This document shows positions 1 through 11,061 of a stretch of 23,560 bases of DNA, one piece after another; positions within the stretch are counted from its first letter, which is position 1; every line of letters begins with the position of its first letter. The notes beneath the pieces are model-generated. The model was not told where the DNA came from, did no database searches, and worked only from the letters and a program-made list of their open reading frames with translations. This stretch comes from Pleurobrachia bachei (lineage: Eukaryota; Ctenophora; Tentaculata; Cydippida; Pleurobrachiidae): the NCBI GenBank assembly GCA_000695325.1, contig AVPN01001368.1, positions 1 through 23,560 of the forward strand. The letters are read 5' to 3'. Made by a program: the position numbers and the translations under genes.

Positions 1-480
1 TCTCTCGTTTTCCTCTTGAATTCTTCCTCAAGGAAGTGAGATACTGCATGATGACTGTATCCGTTGTTGTGCCAAGTAATATAAATAATTATTAATTTCC
101 CACACATTCCCACACGTTCGGTACGTTTGATTCTTTTGAAATACGCACGTACACAGATCGGTACCATACAAATTTTCATTGTTCTTGTGGCTTGAACCCT
201 CAATATATTTCAAAAATGACGTCACGAACAGCGGGTTCGGTAGATCAATATAATAATTTTCTGTTTTGTGACGAGTTGAGTGCGTGAAATGGGTTGTTGT
301 GCAGCTGCTATAGTAGTGGTAGTAATTTTCAAAAAAACACTTCTTCTTCGTAACAACGTTACCAATTTACACAAGGTTTCTCTCTCAAACAATTCTCTTA
401 GGCTTGCTTCATAGGCTTGATAGGATTCCTTTAGTGCCAGCTACACCTTTCTATTGTTCTTTGACTTTGTTTACCCTTCG
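1..480. other. Non-coding flank, nothing recognised
   Basis: AT-rich sequence downstream of the CH gene. The one short open frame here (minus strand, 28-225) has no coding-like composition or splice context. I see no RNA gene or repeat. Confidence 0.5.
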
Positions 481-489
481 TATCCCATA

Positions 490-495
490 TTTAAT
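490..495 (-). terminator. Possible AUUAAA polyadenylation signal of the CH gene
   Basis: The minus strand reads ATTAAA about 95 bases past the stop codon at 589. It is the common variant of AATAAA. I see no AATAAA on this strand between the stop codon and the window edge. The motif is short and the DNA is AT-rich, so it could be chance. Confidence 0.35.
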
Positions 496-534
496 CTAAG
501 TATCGCCACCACTGGGTCACATGATACATCCTGC

Positions 535-625
535 CCCTCCGGCTTCCGCTGACCTATCTAATATCCCCTCACCCCGCCTCTGACCCATCTAATACCTCCT
601 CGCCCCTCCGCTGACCCATCTCCAT
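535..625. repeat. Imperfect ~37-bp minisatellite over the last coding exon end
   Basis: Three degenerate copies of a unit containing CGCTGACCYATCTAATA (plus strand) lie head to tail. The minus-strand reading frame of the terminal exon runs through one unit and stops at the TAG within its repeated ATCTAATA core. The last dozen residues of the CH protein (…WVSGGARRY) are therefore encoded by satellite DNA. Confidence 0.6.
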
Positions 626-3600
626 GGACAGAAAACCATGATGAAACATTCCAGACACCCAACTTCAGAGCTGTATCCCCCAGCGTTTGGTCCCTGTCTG
701 ATCTTCTTTTTCTTTCGTTTTCGTTTCCCAATGACCGGATATGATACCACACTGTATACACTCGCATCTGAAAGTAGAGTGGGTGTGTTTATCATCGCAT
801 ATCCTGACCTCGGTTCTCACGCAATCCGCATGAGAATAGGGTCAGACCAATGCTAGGAAAAGGGTGATTACATATTGATATCTCACTTACCGCTCATTTC
901 TCCCCCACTGGTGTAACCCTTTCCTAGGTTCCCCTCGCTTCCATATCGGTTATCCGAGGCAGCTCGGTAATCAGGCTTCAGAATCTCTGGCGTTGGGGAA
1001 TATGGTCCGGGGGACCTAGAATCATAGCTGTTAGAAAGAGAGACTGTTGAGATTAAGAAACTATGTTGATCATGGTACCAAAATCATTAAACAGTGATTT
1101 AGATTACTGTAACTTTTTTACAACTTTGAAAAACTAACCTATTATCTCTCTCGTTGGTCTCCAAATGTTGAGGGATCCTGCTGGCTGGCTCTCTCCTCCT
1201 CTCCAGACTCTGATAGCTCCTGTTGTTTCCCTGCTCCAGGGGCTTGCTCTCCTCCATATCCACCGCAACATGGCCAGATTCATTTGGATCTGGCTCGACT
1301 ATGTTGGTGGGAGGTAATGGTGGAGCGGTAACAGAACTCTTTTTCTTTCTACCAAACACGCTGCTCCGCTTCTTCTTCTCCCCATCCTCACTGGCACTGC
1401 CAGGGTTACTTTTACTACGAGACCCAGAGAAGGAGAATCGCTTCTTTTTCTTCTTCTCTCCCTCACTCTCGCTCGTCTCCATCTTGTTAACGCTACTCCT
1501 GCTGCCCCACCGACCTAGCCGGCTCTTTCGTTTGGGCTTTGGGGTCGTACCTGACTCTCCTCCGTCCTACCAGGAAATGACGGGGATTATATGTTAATGA
1601 GAATTGATCTAATCAAATGATATATTAGCAGTTGATTCATTATTGATAGAAATTGGCAGGCCAATGCTCTGTAATTAGGATAGAAATGAATCTTACCGTA
1701 TCTTTCTTGTCTTTCTTTTTATCTTTCTTCTTTTTCTTTCCCTTCTTCTCCGCTGAAATTGTCATAATTTATTAGAATTACTGATTATATCATTATACCA
1801 TCCAATGACCAGTTCCCACGTTATGTAGGGAATTAATTGATAAAGTTAATTGATCTCATATCATCCTTCGGATACAATACACCAACACCCCACGCCCTTC
1901 TAGTGCTAACTCAAACTGATCATCCTTCATTTCAACGGTGCATTCACATTAAAAGTGAGCCAATAGTTAACTATATTAACTCTTTATCATTATAGATGGC
2001 CTAGATAAAGTGAATTTCTGTGTAATTGTAGCATTATGATTATGTGTCCTAATAACTCATGTATGTGGTGCTGTGTACCAAGTTGGTTGATAGATGTTTG
2101 AATATCAAGGTATCTGTCATATGTTGTCTCTGCCATTCGCACCACCAATTTGTCCCCCAGAACTGCACTACTACCGCTCTGTTCGCTGGTTCGGAGACCC
2201 AGTGCTCTGATCTCGGGATACAGGTGGATGTGTCTCCACTGCTGTTCTGTAAACAACACCACGTAGTACCCGTCTAGTGTGAACGTGTGTATTAGTGATA
2301 CTTTATGAAACATACAGAGTGTTATCGTCTACAAATACTAGCCTGCCCAACAAAAGAACACCCTAACAGAAGGGCGAAGGCTGACGGCTGTTTAGCCAAG
2401 AAACAGTTGTGTAATATGACATGATGATTTCAATGACTCTTCATAAACCATATGACGTAAATTTGATGGAAGATTCGTTGCAGTTTTATGATTTAAGAAA
2501 TAAGAAGTAGCTTCTTTACTCTTCAGTTTGTCAGAGTTTATCATGTGTAGGTAAACCGGCCAATTAATCATCAATGCAATTTGTATGGCATCGGGCCATT
2601 GTCGTTATACACCGTAAAAGCGATTGTAGAGACACTTTAAATGATTTGTCGAGACAGCTTCCACCCTCATGACTAATTAAAACAAAACTTTCTACACAGA
2701 CAACAGCCCTCAACAGAGATATTATCATCTGCAGTGTTTCCATTAGCCAAACAAATAATTAGCTCATGCAACACACCACGTACCTTCATCTCTCTGACTG
2801 GCGCTGGTATCAAGTTTATCTCCGTTCATTATCCGCTGGAATTCTGCGTATTGGTCTCCGTTTAGGATGACATTGTATTCATCTCCATCGGTCCGCTCGT
2901 AACTATCCAGCATACTACCCAGTATGCCAGTTTCCCTGAGTTGGTGAAACTGCTCCCCCGGTATCGTCAACACGTACTCGGCTAGAGGGAAATAGGGGAG
3001 GGGTAAGTGCAGGGTGAATGATAGACATGTGTTCTGATAGCAACATTTGTATGTGGGTAAGTGGGCCGGGGTGATTCAAACTTGACTGCGAAGGGAAGGG
3101 GTAAGTGAATCGGTAAATGATAAACATGTAGCAACATTTGGACTTTGGAGGCTCACATGAATCTCGTTCAAGGGTAGTAACAATACAATGTGACAATGGA
3201 GGGAAGAATGTAATTCTTTACCTGGTGCCTCTTCTGGTGTTTTAGGAGGAGGAGGTGGTGTTGGAGTTTTCCCCTTCTTCTTGTTGTCATCTCCAAACAA
3301 CCCTCCAAACCCGAACGAGGTCTTCCTCTCAGCAGGTAGTTCCGGTGTTTTGAAGTTCCTCAACTCCTCCGCGGCTGCTCCATTGTCGTCCTCATCATCC
3401 TCTGGCACGGGCGAGCGTGTTCCTCCGTAGTTCCGGGGCAGTGTCATGCCCACCCGGGGGCTCAGGGGATCCGGCTGGTTGGTCAGGGTGGATCGCTTGA
3501 ATTTGCTGGGTAGCGTGGCTGATTTGAAGTCACTTCTCACTGCTCCCTGCCACCTACAGGATTGGATGGTTAACGTCGACAGAATATTCTTCGACTCTCT

Positions 3601-5828
3601 TGTTCTAGCAGTTACACACATTGGGTATTAATGAGCCCATAAGCATGTTGCCATGTTGCCTGTCTCCTATAATAGGTCCATTTGCGAGGGCTCTACATGT
3701 ATGCATTCAGTGCTCTTGACGTCTAGTGGCATTGTCATTACAATCCACTCAGGACTATGCAACATGTGTAACTATTATGTAAGCTGGACCAATTCCAAGT
3801 AAATACATTTAAATAGCTTTATCATGCTTAGTAATACATAGTAGAAAACTCATTATGAACATTGAACATATTTCTCTTCCTCAGAATTTGTCATCTCCTT
3901 CTCTATCTTCTCCCTCTCTATCTCACTATCTCCCTCTAGCTCTCCTGGAACACTCAGCACTCTTACCCCTTGATAACGCTTTCCGCCACATCATCTTTGC
4001 CCCGTTTAAATCCCTTGTGAAACATCAAACAGAGGATGTCCTCTTGGATGTTCCTTGAGCTGACATCCACTCCATCGGTCAGAGTGGAGCCCGTCTGGGC
4101 CTTCGACTTGATCATCTGGAACCGCTTCTTCTTCAGTCTAACCGAATCTAGCGAGACAAAATATGTTTGCAAAACTAATGAAGCATGAAGTGTCGAAACT
4201 GTGAAGAGAGTACAAACACGATCGATCATATAAAATTGAAATCAGATGCCATCACTGTCGTCTAGAAGAATGTTTAAGTTAAGTAAGAGGCCCAATGATA
4301 AAGGGAGATACATAAGATGAGAATACCTTGGATAGTTTTGGAGTCCTCGATCGCTTCGTCTTCTACAACAGCATCTATCAAGGTTTCATAGTTCATTCTG
4401 TAGGTCTGTTCCAGAACAGCCACTACCGGACAAGGCAAGGATCTCGCTCTTGCCTCCCTTCCCACGGCTGAAACACGGGGTGTTAGTTTCACACAATAAC
4501 TTTGCGCTCGTGAAGTGTTTACCTAGGATGGAACCAAGGACCATTTTTACACTTTTCTTGTCCACCAAGTCACTGACGGTCATCAGAGACAGCTCGGGTA
4601 CTCCAAAGGCTCGGCACCAAATGATAAAGACCTCAACATTGTATCGGATAAACGTCTTCCCCTTGTCCCTGTGTTGTGCTAGATTTATCTGAAATTGAGA
4701 TAGCATGTTCTTAGTTAGTAAGAGAGCTGATGTTTTCGACTGCCGTGCCGATTATGGCACGTGCACGGACAGATGTGCAAGAATAGAGGTGTGCCATGAG
4801 AGACATCCATTATAGCCATCATGTTGAGAAACAGTTGTTACCCTTTTCCCGTTACAAGGACGGAAATGTAGTTTAATGGTACAATTGGGCCTCTCAACCT
4901 GTGTTCTTTGAAATTTTGTCTTGGCTGAAAATGAAATTACTCTAACTTTCTTCTTATAGCTCAAAATTACTCAGAATTACTCCAATTTCTTATCTTGTAG
5001 CCTATTCAGCATCATACAGCGACTCTTTTATACAATAAGTTCAACCAGTCAGTAATCAGTCGCTTTATAGCAGTACTCATATGTTGGGTAAAAGGCTGAT
5101 CCTAGAAAATTTGCATTCACATGAATTTGCTAAATTGGACGTGATATGCACTCTACTCCACATTCTATCTGGAAGAGAAAGAATCGGCATAAGTTTGCAT
5201 ATTTGCAATCAAAGTTGTACAAGGCGATACTTTCTGTGGACCGAGCTTTGTTTGATAAAAAGTTCCTTTCGCCTAAACTACTAGCTTATCCAACCTGGGG
5301 TAGGGAGGCGTCGTTGGTCATTCTGTTCATGGAGTTACAAAACTCGCACAGCAGCACCCCACTCCAGATCTTGTCAAAGAACTTCTCCCAGGATACCTTC
5401 CTGCCGGTTACATACCCCACCCAGTCCGCCAGATCGATAATGAGGGGTGTGTATCGGGAATCGATCAGCTCATCCCAAGGTACATCATCCTCATCTGAGC
5501 TAGAGGAGGAGTTAGAACTGCTGGAACTACTGGAGCTACTGCTGTCCTTCCGCTTCCGACGGCCAAACTTTTTCCGTTTCTTAAGACTCATCCTGTCCTT
5601 GCCAGACTTGGTGTGTGCGGGCGTGGGAGAGGATGCCTGTTCGAGGTAGCGTTGCCGGGCCTCCCCCACGGAGCCCCTTGAATCAGGTCGATCTCCTGGA
5701 CTGTACTGCATCTCCATGTTGCCATCCTCAAATGCCCTCCGGATATCAGAGGGACTCAGTGGCCGGTCCTCTTCTTGGTCTCCCTCAAACACATCACTGA
5801 CGGGTCTGCGATCCTTCTTCCGTCCCAT
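589..5828 (-). CDS. GAS2-type calponin-homology domain protein, 11 exons, 848 aa
   Basis: I built this from splice sites: exons 5828-5295, 4688-4523, 4467-4327, 4147-3967, 3553-3222, 2981-2784, 2273-2079, 1752-1697, 1566-1139, 1027-891 and 767-589. They total 2547 nt, all junctions are GT/AG, and phase is kept throughout. Residues 1-120 are Ser-rich and end in a long Ser run followed by an acidic DEDD. Residues about 127-250 form a CH domain: an IDLADWV helix, a SGVLLCEF core, a VEVFIIWCRAFGVPE segment and a closing VGREARAR helix. This resembles GAS2/GAS2L, whose CH domain binds actin. I see no GAR (microtubule-binding) domain. Residues 281-451 are a linker with a poly-Pro stretch. Residues 452-582 hold four short repeats. 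The tail is Lys/Ser-rich, with KKGKKKKKDKKK and several KKKRS blocks. The start has A at -3 and G at +4. The donor of exon 7 is weak. The last exon ends inside a minisatellite, so the C-terminus is the least certain part. A role linking actin to other structures is inference. Confidence 0.82.
2079..2981 (-). repeat. Two homologous phase 1-1 exons encoding four short protein repeats
   Basis: Exon 6 (2981-2784, 198 nt) and exon 7 (2273-2079, 195 nt) both begin and end in phase 1, and each encodes two copies of one pattern. The four starts are EYVLTIPGEQFHQL, EYNVILNGDQYAEF, GYYVVLFTEQQWRH and KLVVRMAETTYDRY, at residues 453, 486, 519 and 559. The shared pattern is a hydrophobic strand (x-Y-x-V-x-L), a short turn ending in E/D-Q/T-x, then an aromatic residue and a helix-like stretch. 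Spacing is 33, 33 and 40 residues. I do not recognise the repeat as a named domain. Confidence 0.6.
2993..3146. repeat. Diverged ~60-bp direct duplication in an intron of the CH gene
   Basis: A block with GGGGTAAGTG, then AATGATAGACATGT and AGCAACATTTG, recurs about 95 bases further on as GGGGTAAGTG, AATGATAAACATGT and AGCAACATTTG. It lies wholly in the intron between exons 5 and 6. No function is apparent. Confidence 0.55.
4327..5295 (-). other. CH-domain exons and the 606-bp intron that splits the domain
   Basis: The CH domain is spread over the end of exon 1 and all of exons 2 (4688-4523) and 3 (4467-4327). The joins are phase 0 (…LPQ to INLAQ…) and phase 1 (…GSIL to A to VGRE…). The intron 5294-4689 separates the first CH helices from the central VEVFIIWC part. 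The small intron 4522-4468 is only 55 bp, so minimal introns are tolerated here. The intron 5294-4689 shows no other coding signal on either strand that I would defend. Confidence 0.75.
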
Positions 5829-5829
5829 C

Positions 5830-5844
5830 TTACATGGCGGTCAT
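5830..5844 (-). promoter_or_regulatory. Five-codon uORF ending one base before the CH gene start
   Basis: Reading the minus strand, ATG ACC GCC ATG TAA (M-T-A-M-stop) is followed by a single G and then the main ATG at 5828. The second Met of the uORF forms a start-stop element (ATGTAA) on its own. If these bases are in the mature 5' UTR, ribosomes would have to leak past or reinitiate over almost no distance, which usually lowers translation. A transcript starting or spliced closer to 5828 would not carry it. Confidence 0.55.
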
Positions 5845-7825
5845 TCGATCTAAAGCTTCTCAAATGGCAGCTTAACTAAATGAAACAAAAACAGTATGAG
5901 TAGACAAAAAGTCTCCGATGGTGAGAGTCATACATAGACACCATCTCCCCCTCTCTCTCTATCTCTCCATACACACCACAGTATGCCTCACATTTATGTA
6001 GAGAAGAGGGGGACAGACAGCAGTACACAATACAGAGATCTACCCCCAAACAAGCATTTATACAAAGTGCAGTGTGGCTCATAATACACTAAAACGATAC
6101 AAAAAGTGATAGTTGTGTGAGCATTTCATGTCAAGGGGGTCATCATCATCATGATGGTGCAGCAACGTATTGCAGGTCACGTGATACAATATATACAATT
6201 TACGATATAGTCTGATAATATCTGGAGATCGGATGTTCAGGACATAAACTCTGATAATCTTGGTATGTTGATCCATGATAGTAGCTGTACAAGTGACCAT
6301 ATCATGTGACAGAATGAAGCACATGTGTGTACCAGAGATACCATACATGATATACCCACCATGATCTCCATAAACTCCGATGGTTCCGGTTAACTACTCC
6401 AGTAGTGGAGATTCAGGGAGTCTTCATCTAACATCGGTCGTTGCTCCCTCTTAGTTTAGACGAAATTATCACTAACTGATCAACTACTCCCTAATTATAT
6501 AATTAGGGAGTCGTTCACAATTCACGTCGACGGTCGCCATTTACCTCTCCATTTTAATTGTAAAAGCTTCCGTCAGGATTTAATTACTTTTCAGTTTTAA
6601 ATGCTTGACATGCCCGGCGCTGGGGTTTGTCATGTAGCTGCTTAGTGCTTATAGTCCAATGAATCGAGAGTATAATGGTACATTTATCAATTGCAGTACA
6701 CACACAAGCTCTCTCTCATCTCATCTCCAAGATTTACTTTTGTCTTTTTATCAACCTTCCACGACTACCAAACACACCCACCCACAACTTCCTGTTGCAT
6801 TGTACACGTGTGTGTGTCAGGTACGTGCCTGGATGCTCCGGTGTGTTGTAAGGTGATCATTCTTGCCTAGATGTGTGTTGACTTGGTGCCATCATGGTCG
6901 CCTGCATTGTGCATTCTTCCTCTAAGTGCCTTGTACAGATCATGGAATAGTTGAACAATGTGTCGAATGATATCAATGAACAATTAATGATCCAGACAGG
7001 CTAATTGGTTTATCATTATTGGCTCATGCCTCATTGCAAGCAAATTTAAATCTAAATGACCATACTAAACCACCAAACTACCATGGAACCCCATTAGCTT
7101 AATCACGATATACTACCATCTTTCTTCCTGGGCTAATTTACTCCCGTAACTTTGGGAGAGAAAGTAATATAATTCCAGCACTTGTTCCAAATTGCAACAT
7201 TGAGAGCGAGGGAGGATCAGTGCAACTAAAACCGGTTTATAATGGACTATTAGCTTTCTTCTTTTGACACAACGCCAGCCAGACCAGGATTCGGTCAGAT
7301 AGATTCGCTATTTAAACTGATTCTAGTGAAACTGGATGTTGCAATGTTATTTTGGTTAATCTTGTAATTCTTCATTTTATACACTTGCACTGTAGGATTA
7401 TTATACAATTTAGTTTCGGGTAATTAGTGCATTATCACCCACTTTGTAGCTCAGTTCATTGCTTGTTTTATACACCAACGATGGCAATCTTTCGTCCTTG
7501 TGATTAACTTTACGGTTTACTTTTAGGTCTCAACCATTTTGTTGCAATTTCAGAGTCACAACTTGTTTAATCGGTGCAACCTCCTAGTATAGGCCGAAAG
7601 AATTGGTATGTTGTCAAGATCTCGAGCGGTAGAAAATATTGGAGCTGAACTTCCTGGCGATAAGCGATAACAACCGACGGTAAGCGATATATTCTAAATT
7701 CGGATCTGTTCATAACCGGTCATTAGTCTAGTTGTAGTCACGACTAGCGGTCGAGTTGTTTTATAGTCTTACTATAGCATGAATATATTGTTGACACCCA
7801 AATCATATATCCCTCGTTTTTTCAG
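5845..7825. other. Intergenic region between the CH gene and the plus-strand exon
   Basis: About 2 kb upstream of the minus-strand CH gene and of the plus-strand exon at 7860, so it should hold promoters for both. I find no convincing coding exon, and the short open frames at 5876-6348 and 6659-6856 look like chance. It contains short ATC repeats near 6140-6155, a perfect palindrome at 6486-6511 and CA/TG-rich stretches near 6700-6820. No TATA box or X-box near the CH gene start was found by eye. Confidence 0.5.
6486..6511. repeat. Perfect 26-bp palindrome
   Basis: The left half ACTCCCTAATTAT is followed immediately by its exact reverse complement with no spacer. The centre (TAATTATATAATTA) contains paired homeodomain-type TAAT cores. 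It sits about 660 bp upstream of the CH gene start. It could be a cruciform-prone site, a paired homeobox site or the remnant of a foldback insertion. Confidence 0.7.
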
Positions 7826-7859
7826 ATATATTTGAGAGGAACGCTTGATCCATTGCGAC

Positions 7860-8062
7860 ATGTCAAAGTTTGGCAGGCGTTCCTCCACTACCGCCCCTCC
7901 TCGAACCCCTCCAATAGCACCGTTGCCTAGTAACGACGTAAAGAAAGACTTCGAGATGAACAAATGGCAAAGGGCTTACTCTGTCCATCTGGAGAATTTG
8001 CCCGATCAGGGAGAGGGATCAAGTGAAGGGGCCGGCAGTAAATGGAGCAGGAGGAGCAGCAC
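7860..8062 (+). CDS. Probable first coding exon, product unknown
   Basis: An ATG at 7860 opens 67 codons that look coding: MSKFGRRSSTTAPP, a Pro-rich stretch, then KKDFEMNKWQRAYSVHLENLPDQ, then a Gly/Ser-rich stretch with WSRRSS. It ends at a good donor (AC|GTTAGT) in phase 2. A strong acceptor-like signal, CGTTTTTTCAG, lies at 7815-7825, so 7826-7859 may be untranslated sequence of a second exon. I find no following phase-2 exon with confidence, and the product matches no family I know. The Arg/Ser-rich N-terminus and the amphipathic KWQRAYSVHLE segment suggest a soluble or cytoskeletal protein. It could still be a chance open frame. Confidence 0.42.
7922..7934. promoter_or_regulatory. RFX X-box match, 1-base spacer, inside the 7860 exon
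   Basis: GTTGCC-T-AGTAAC fits the RFX consensus GTNRCC(N0-3)RGYAAC exactly. It lies within the candidate coding frame (codons for PLPSN), so it may be coincidental, but a second exact match lies 145 bases on. Confidence 0.4.
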
Positions 8063-8078
8063 GTTAGTGGGGAATGGA

Positions 8079-8092
8079 GTTGCCCTAGCAAC
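8079..8092. promoter_or_regulatory. RFX X-box match just after the donor of the 7860 exon
   Basis: GTTGCC-CT-AGCAAC matches GTNRCC(N2)RGYAAC at every position. It is 17 bases inside the presumed first intron. RFX factors govern many ciliary genes in animals. Confidence 0.5.
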
Positions 8093-10539
8093 CCTTACTA
8101 CCCATGTTGTCAAGCACCAAATGACAATTTATATACCCATCATACTTAATGGGGTGTCCTAGTCTATGAAGTTCATCTCAAGGGCATCACACCTCATACC
8201 TTCAACAACCAATACACCACACATGTTTTCCACCACATGCTAGCTACCATGTCTATTTCTCATCACATACAGACCGTAACTCGACATATGAACTGATATA
8301 AGTAACATTTGTCTGTGATCTATTTGGCAAATTGGGTGGCTGAAAAATTGAACTAATATGGTCTAGGAACGGTATAAATATAATGTCTCTCTCTAATCCG
8401 TCACTACCATCTCTGAGCTACTACCTCGAATTATTGCACCTTCAGCTCCAACTTCCTGGTAGTAGTTCACATGCAGCTGTCTTTCTAGCGGATCTAACTT
8501 CCGTGATCTCATCACGCACTTCTTAATTCTTTGTTATATCGTTCTCTGATCGTTCTAGCTGAGTGATCGGTTTAAATGGCAGTGACACATGCTGTGATCC
8601 TACTAATAGTATGCTGTGATCCTATTATCGATTAGGACCCGGTCATATATTGAATATGACCGTGTTTGCAGCGTATGGGGGGATCACGTTGTTTTTTATC
8701 TGCCTTTTTTGATTAGGGGATCGATCTGGCTTTTTTGGCCTTATCCCTCTTTCCCTCTCTCTCCTTCTCTCCATCCCCCTCTCAGCTCTTTCGCTCCCTT
8801 CTCTCCCCCCTCTACCACTAACTCTCGATAACTTCCTGGAACAATACCTGGAGTAAAGCCTGCAGTTTTCTGCAGAAATTGATAGGTGACGGGCGTGATT
8901 GTATTATTATTGGTACAAATTGGAAAATAGATTAGATGTAGAGAGCACAATAACTCCTACAGGAGATAACACCGTGAGAACAGAACTTGCTAAAGTGCAC
9001 TGTTAATTTCTTCGTGCGGTTCATTACTTCTCGCCTGCAATTATTGTATACCGTCTTGACATCCTAAGTTTAATTTGTCACTAGACATGATTAGTTAAAG
9101 GGGGGCTGTATAGGCACATGTACTTGAGGAGTCCTGTACCAGTTTCGTAACCATGGGAACTCGTTACACTCTACAATTACTTCACCTGCTCATTCAGGTT
9201 AGTTCAATGAGTTTATAACCAGGTTTTGGTGTTATCACAGTGTCGTTTGTAGTGAAGAATCGTATTTTGCTCCACTTTAAACATCCTTCTAATGTTGAAG
9301 TGATCATCTCAGAAACCGGTTTATCATTACTTGATTGATATCCCTCCTAAAAATAACAACATTGACCTCTGTCCACACACACTCACATTTGAAGGGCACT
9401 GTTCAGTATTCGCAGCAGTTAATTAGCGTGTTGAAGATACACACACTGGAGATCAAATCAGATCTCCTAATTCCTCTTTAATTTCGACATTAATTAAGCG
9501 ACATGAAAGAAGAATGGCAATGCATGAAGGTTTATATGAAATCAGGCAGGGATATTTTTGTTTCACTGAACTTTGAAGATCAACTATTTGATTTTTTCCT
9601 CAATCGATTATTGTTCCCATACAGATTCAGATACTTGAGGTCCTAATGGTTTAGTCCAAGATTTTCTCTATGTTTTAGTGCACTATGTTAATAGACCCAG
9701 CATTTTCTGTTGACAATAGGAAGTTCGGAGGAACTGTGGTAAGACAAAGGGTCCAATACAAACAATACGGTGGTCTAATATAGCCTTTTATAGTCCTTTC
9801 CAGGCCTAGGATCAATATATTTCCCTCTCTCACTTTCACTATAGCAGCCTTTACTCGGTGCTCTTAAATTGTAAAACATTGCTCACTTGTCTAGTTCCGT
9901 AGAAGTCCTAGATACGACGGAACCGACAACGAACACTCGTGCTTCCCCATTGAGTTCAATTCTCCATTGTTTCAAACTACTAATGCGCCTCATAACCTTT
10001 AAGCCATTCCATTCTCTCTGTGTCGTGTGGTTCTTGTCACTTTGGGAAACTACCATGATCCAAATATTTGCCTTGTTCAACCCTCCTTGAACAAAAGAAG
10101 AACCAATTAATTTATAGGTAGTCTGTCTTGTTGGCTTGTTTCTGACCCATCTAATAAACAACTTGTCGTCTTCTATTAATCGATTTATTGGCCAATTGAT
10201 GTTCTAACCCTCCTTTATGGGGCACGGTGAAACAGGGTCGAACAAGGCGTAAGTGGTACCTGCATGCAGGGTATTTATATTGTTCGGTATTGTTCGCCTC
10301 GGTATTCAGTATTGTTCGGTCACTAGCTGTATGAACCTGTCTATTGTTTGAACATGAATCATATTTCCTGTTCAGTGTTCTCACATTAAGAACTCTTTCT
10401 CTCACTAGTCACTATCTATGATCTCACTATCTCTTCTTTTCTTCTATGATAATCTATGAAGGTTTATTAGTTCTCTCTTTTGCCTGCATGTATACCTATA
10501 CACGAAGAGTTAGGTGGAAGGAAAAGGTTGGGACTATGA

Positions 10540-10640
10540 GTTAGATAGATAGATATATAGAGAGAGAAAGAGTGAGTGAGTGAGCGAGGGGGAGAGAGAG
10601 AGGGAGATAGTCGATAGATAGAGAAAGCGAGAGAGAATGT
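10540..10640. repeat. GATA/GA-rich low-complexity tract
   Basis: Runs of GATAGATAGATA, GAGAGAGAAAGAG and GAGTGAGTGAGTGAG follow one another on the plus strand. It is ordinary simple-sequence DNA of mixed unit length. Confidence 0.8.
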
Positions 10641-11042
10641 GAGGGATTGCAACCTAGTTTCCGGCCCTGCAGGACGCATATATTCAGTCCCATGATATGT
10701 TCCTATGATTGGTGGTGTTGCATAACTCTAATTGGTAACAATTGTGACTCGCTGCCCCGGGTGTATTCCGATTCGCTCTTGGAATTTACCGTTTATTTCC
10801 TACGTAAGAACATTGTCCTGAACCTATTCTCATTTCTTTCAAATAAGAAGCGCACGAGAACCATGTGGTCAGAGCATTGGCCCAACAGTTAATTTCCAGA
10901 ATTGTGAAATGTTTGTTTTCAACATTCCTTGCCATTCACTTCAATAACGAACAAAACGGCGACCTTGAAAAAACCCAATTCAATTCTTTGGTGTTTTAGT
11001 AACGATCTTAATTATGTACCTGCATAAGATCTTTGTAATTGA

Positions 11043-11061
11043 ACACGTACCGCGTACGTGT
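11043..11061. repeat. Perfect 8-bp-stem hairpin, 3-base loop
   Basis: ACACGTAC, a CGC loop, then GTACGTGT. A related perfect palindrome CACACGTACGTGTG occurs at 21089-21102. Confidence 0.6.

Noticed and set aside
28-225. Further downstream exon of the CH gene
   Set aside because: The frame has no acceptor of matching phase and no coding-like composition; the stop at 589 ends the frame well.
1223-1597. Plus-strand open frame of 124 codons
   Set aside because: It is the shadow of the Lys/Ser-rich exon on the minus strand; its poly-Phe content reflects the complementary Lys codons.
3553-4147. GAR domain in the CH protein, expected from GAS2 relatives
   Set aside because: No GGGW or DPCRC-like motif appears anywhere in the assembled 848 residues.
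9148-9161. GTAACCATGGGAAC as another X-box
   Set aside because: One conserved position of the second half-site fails (G in place of a pyrimidine).
9720-9738. 19-base AG…GTAAGA segment as a microexon
   Set aside because: No neighbouring exon of matching phase was found.
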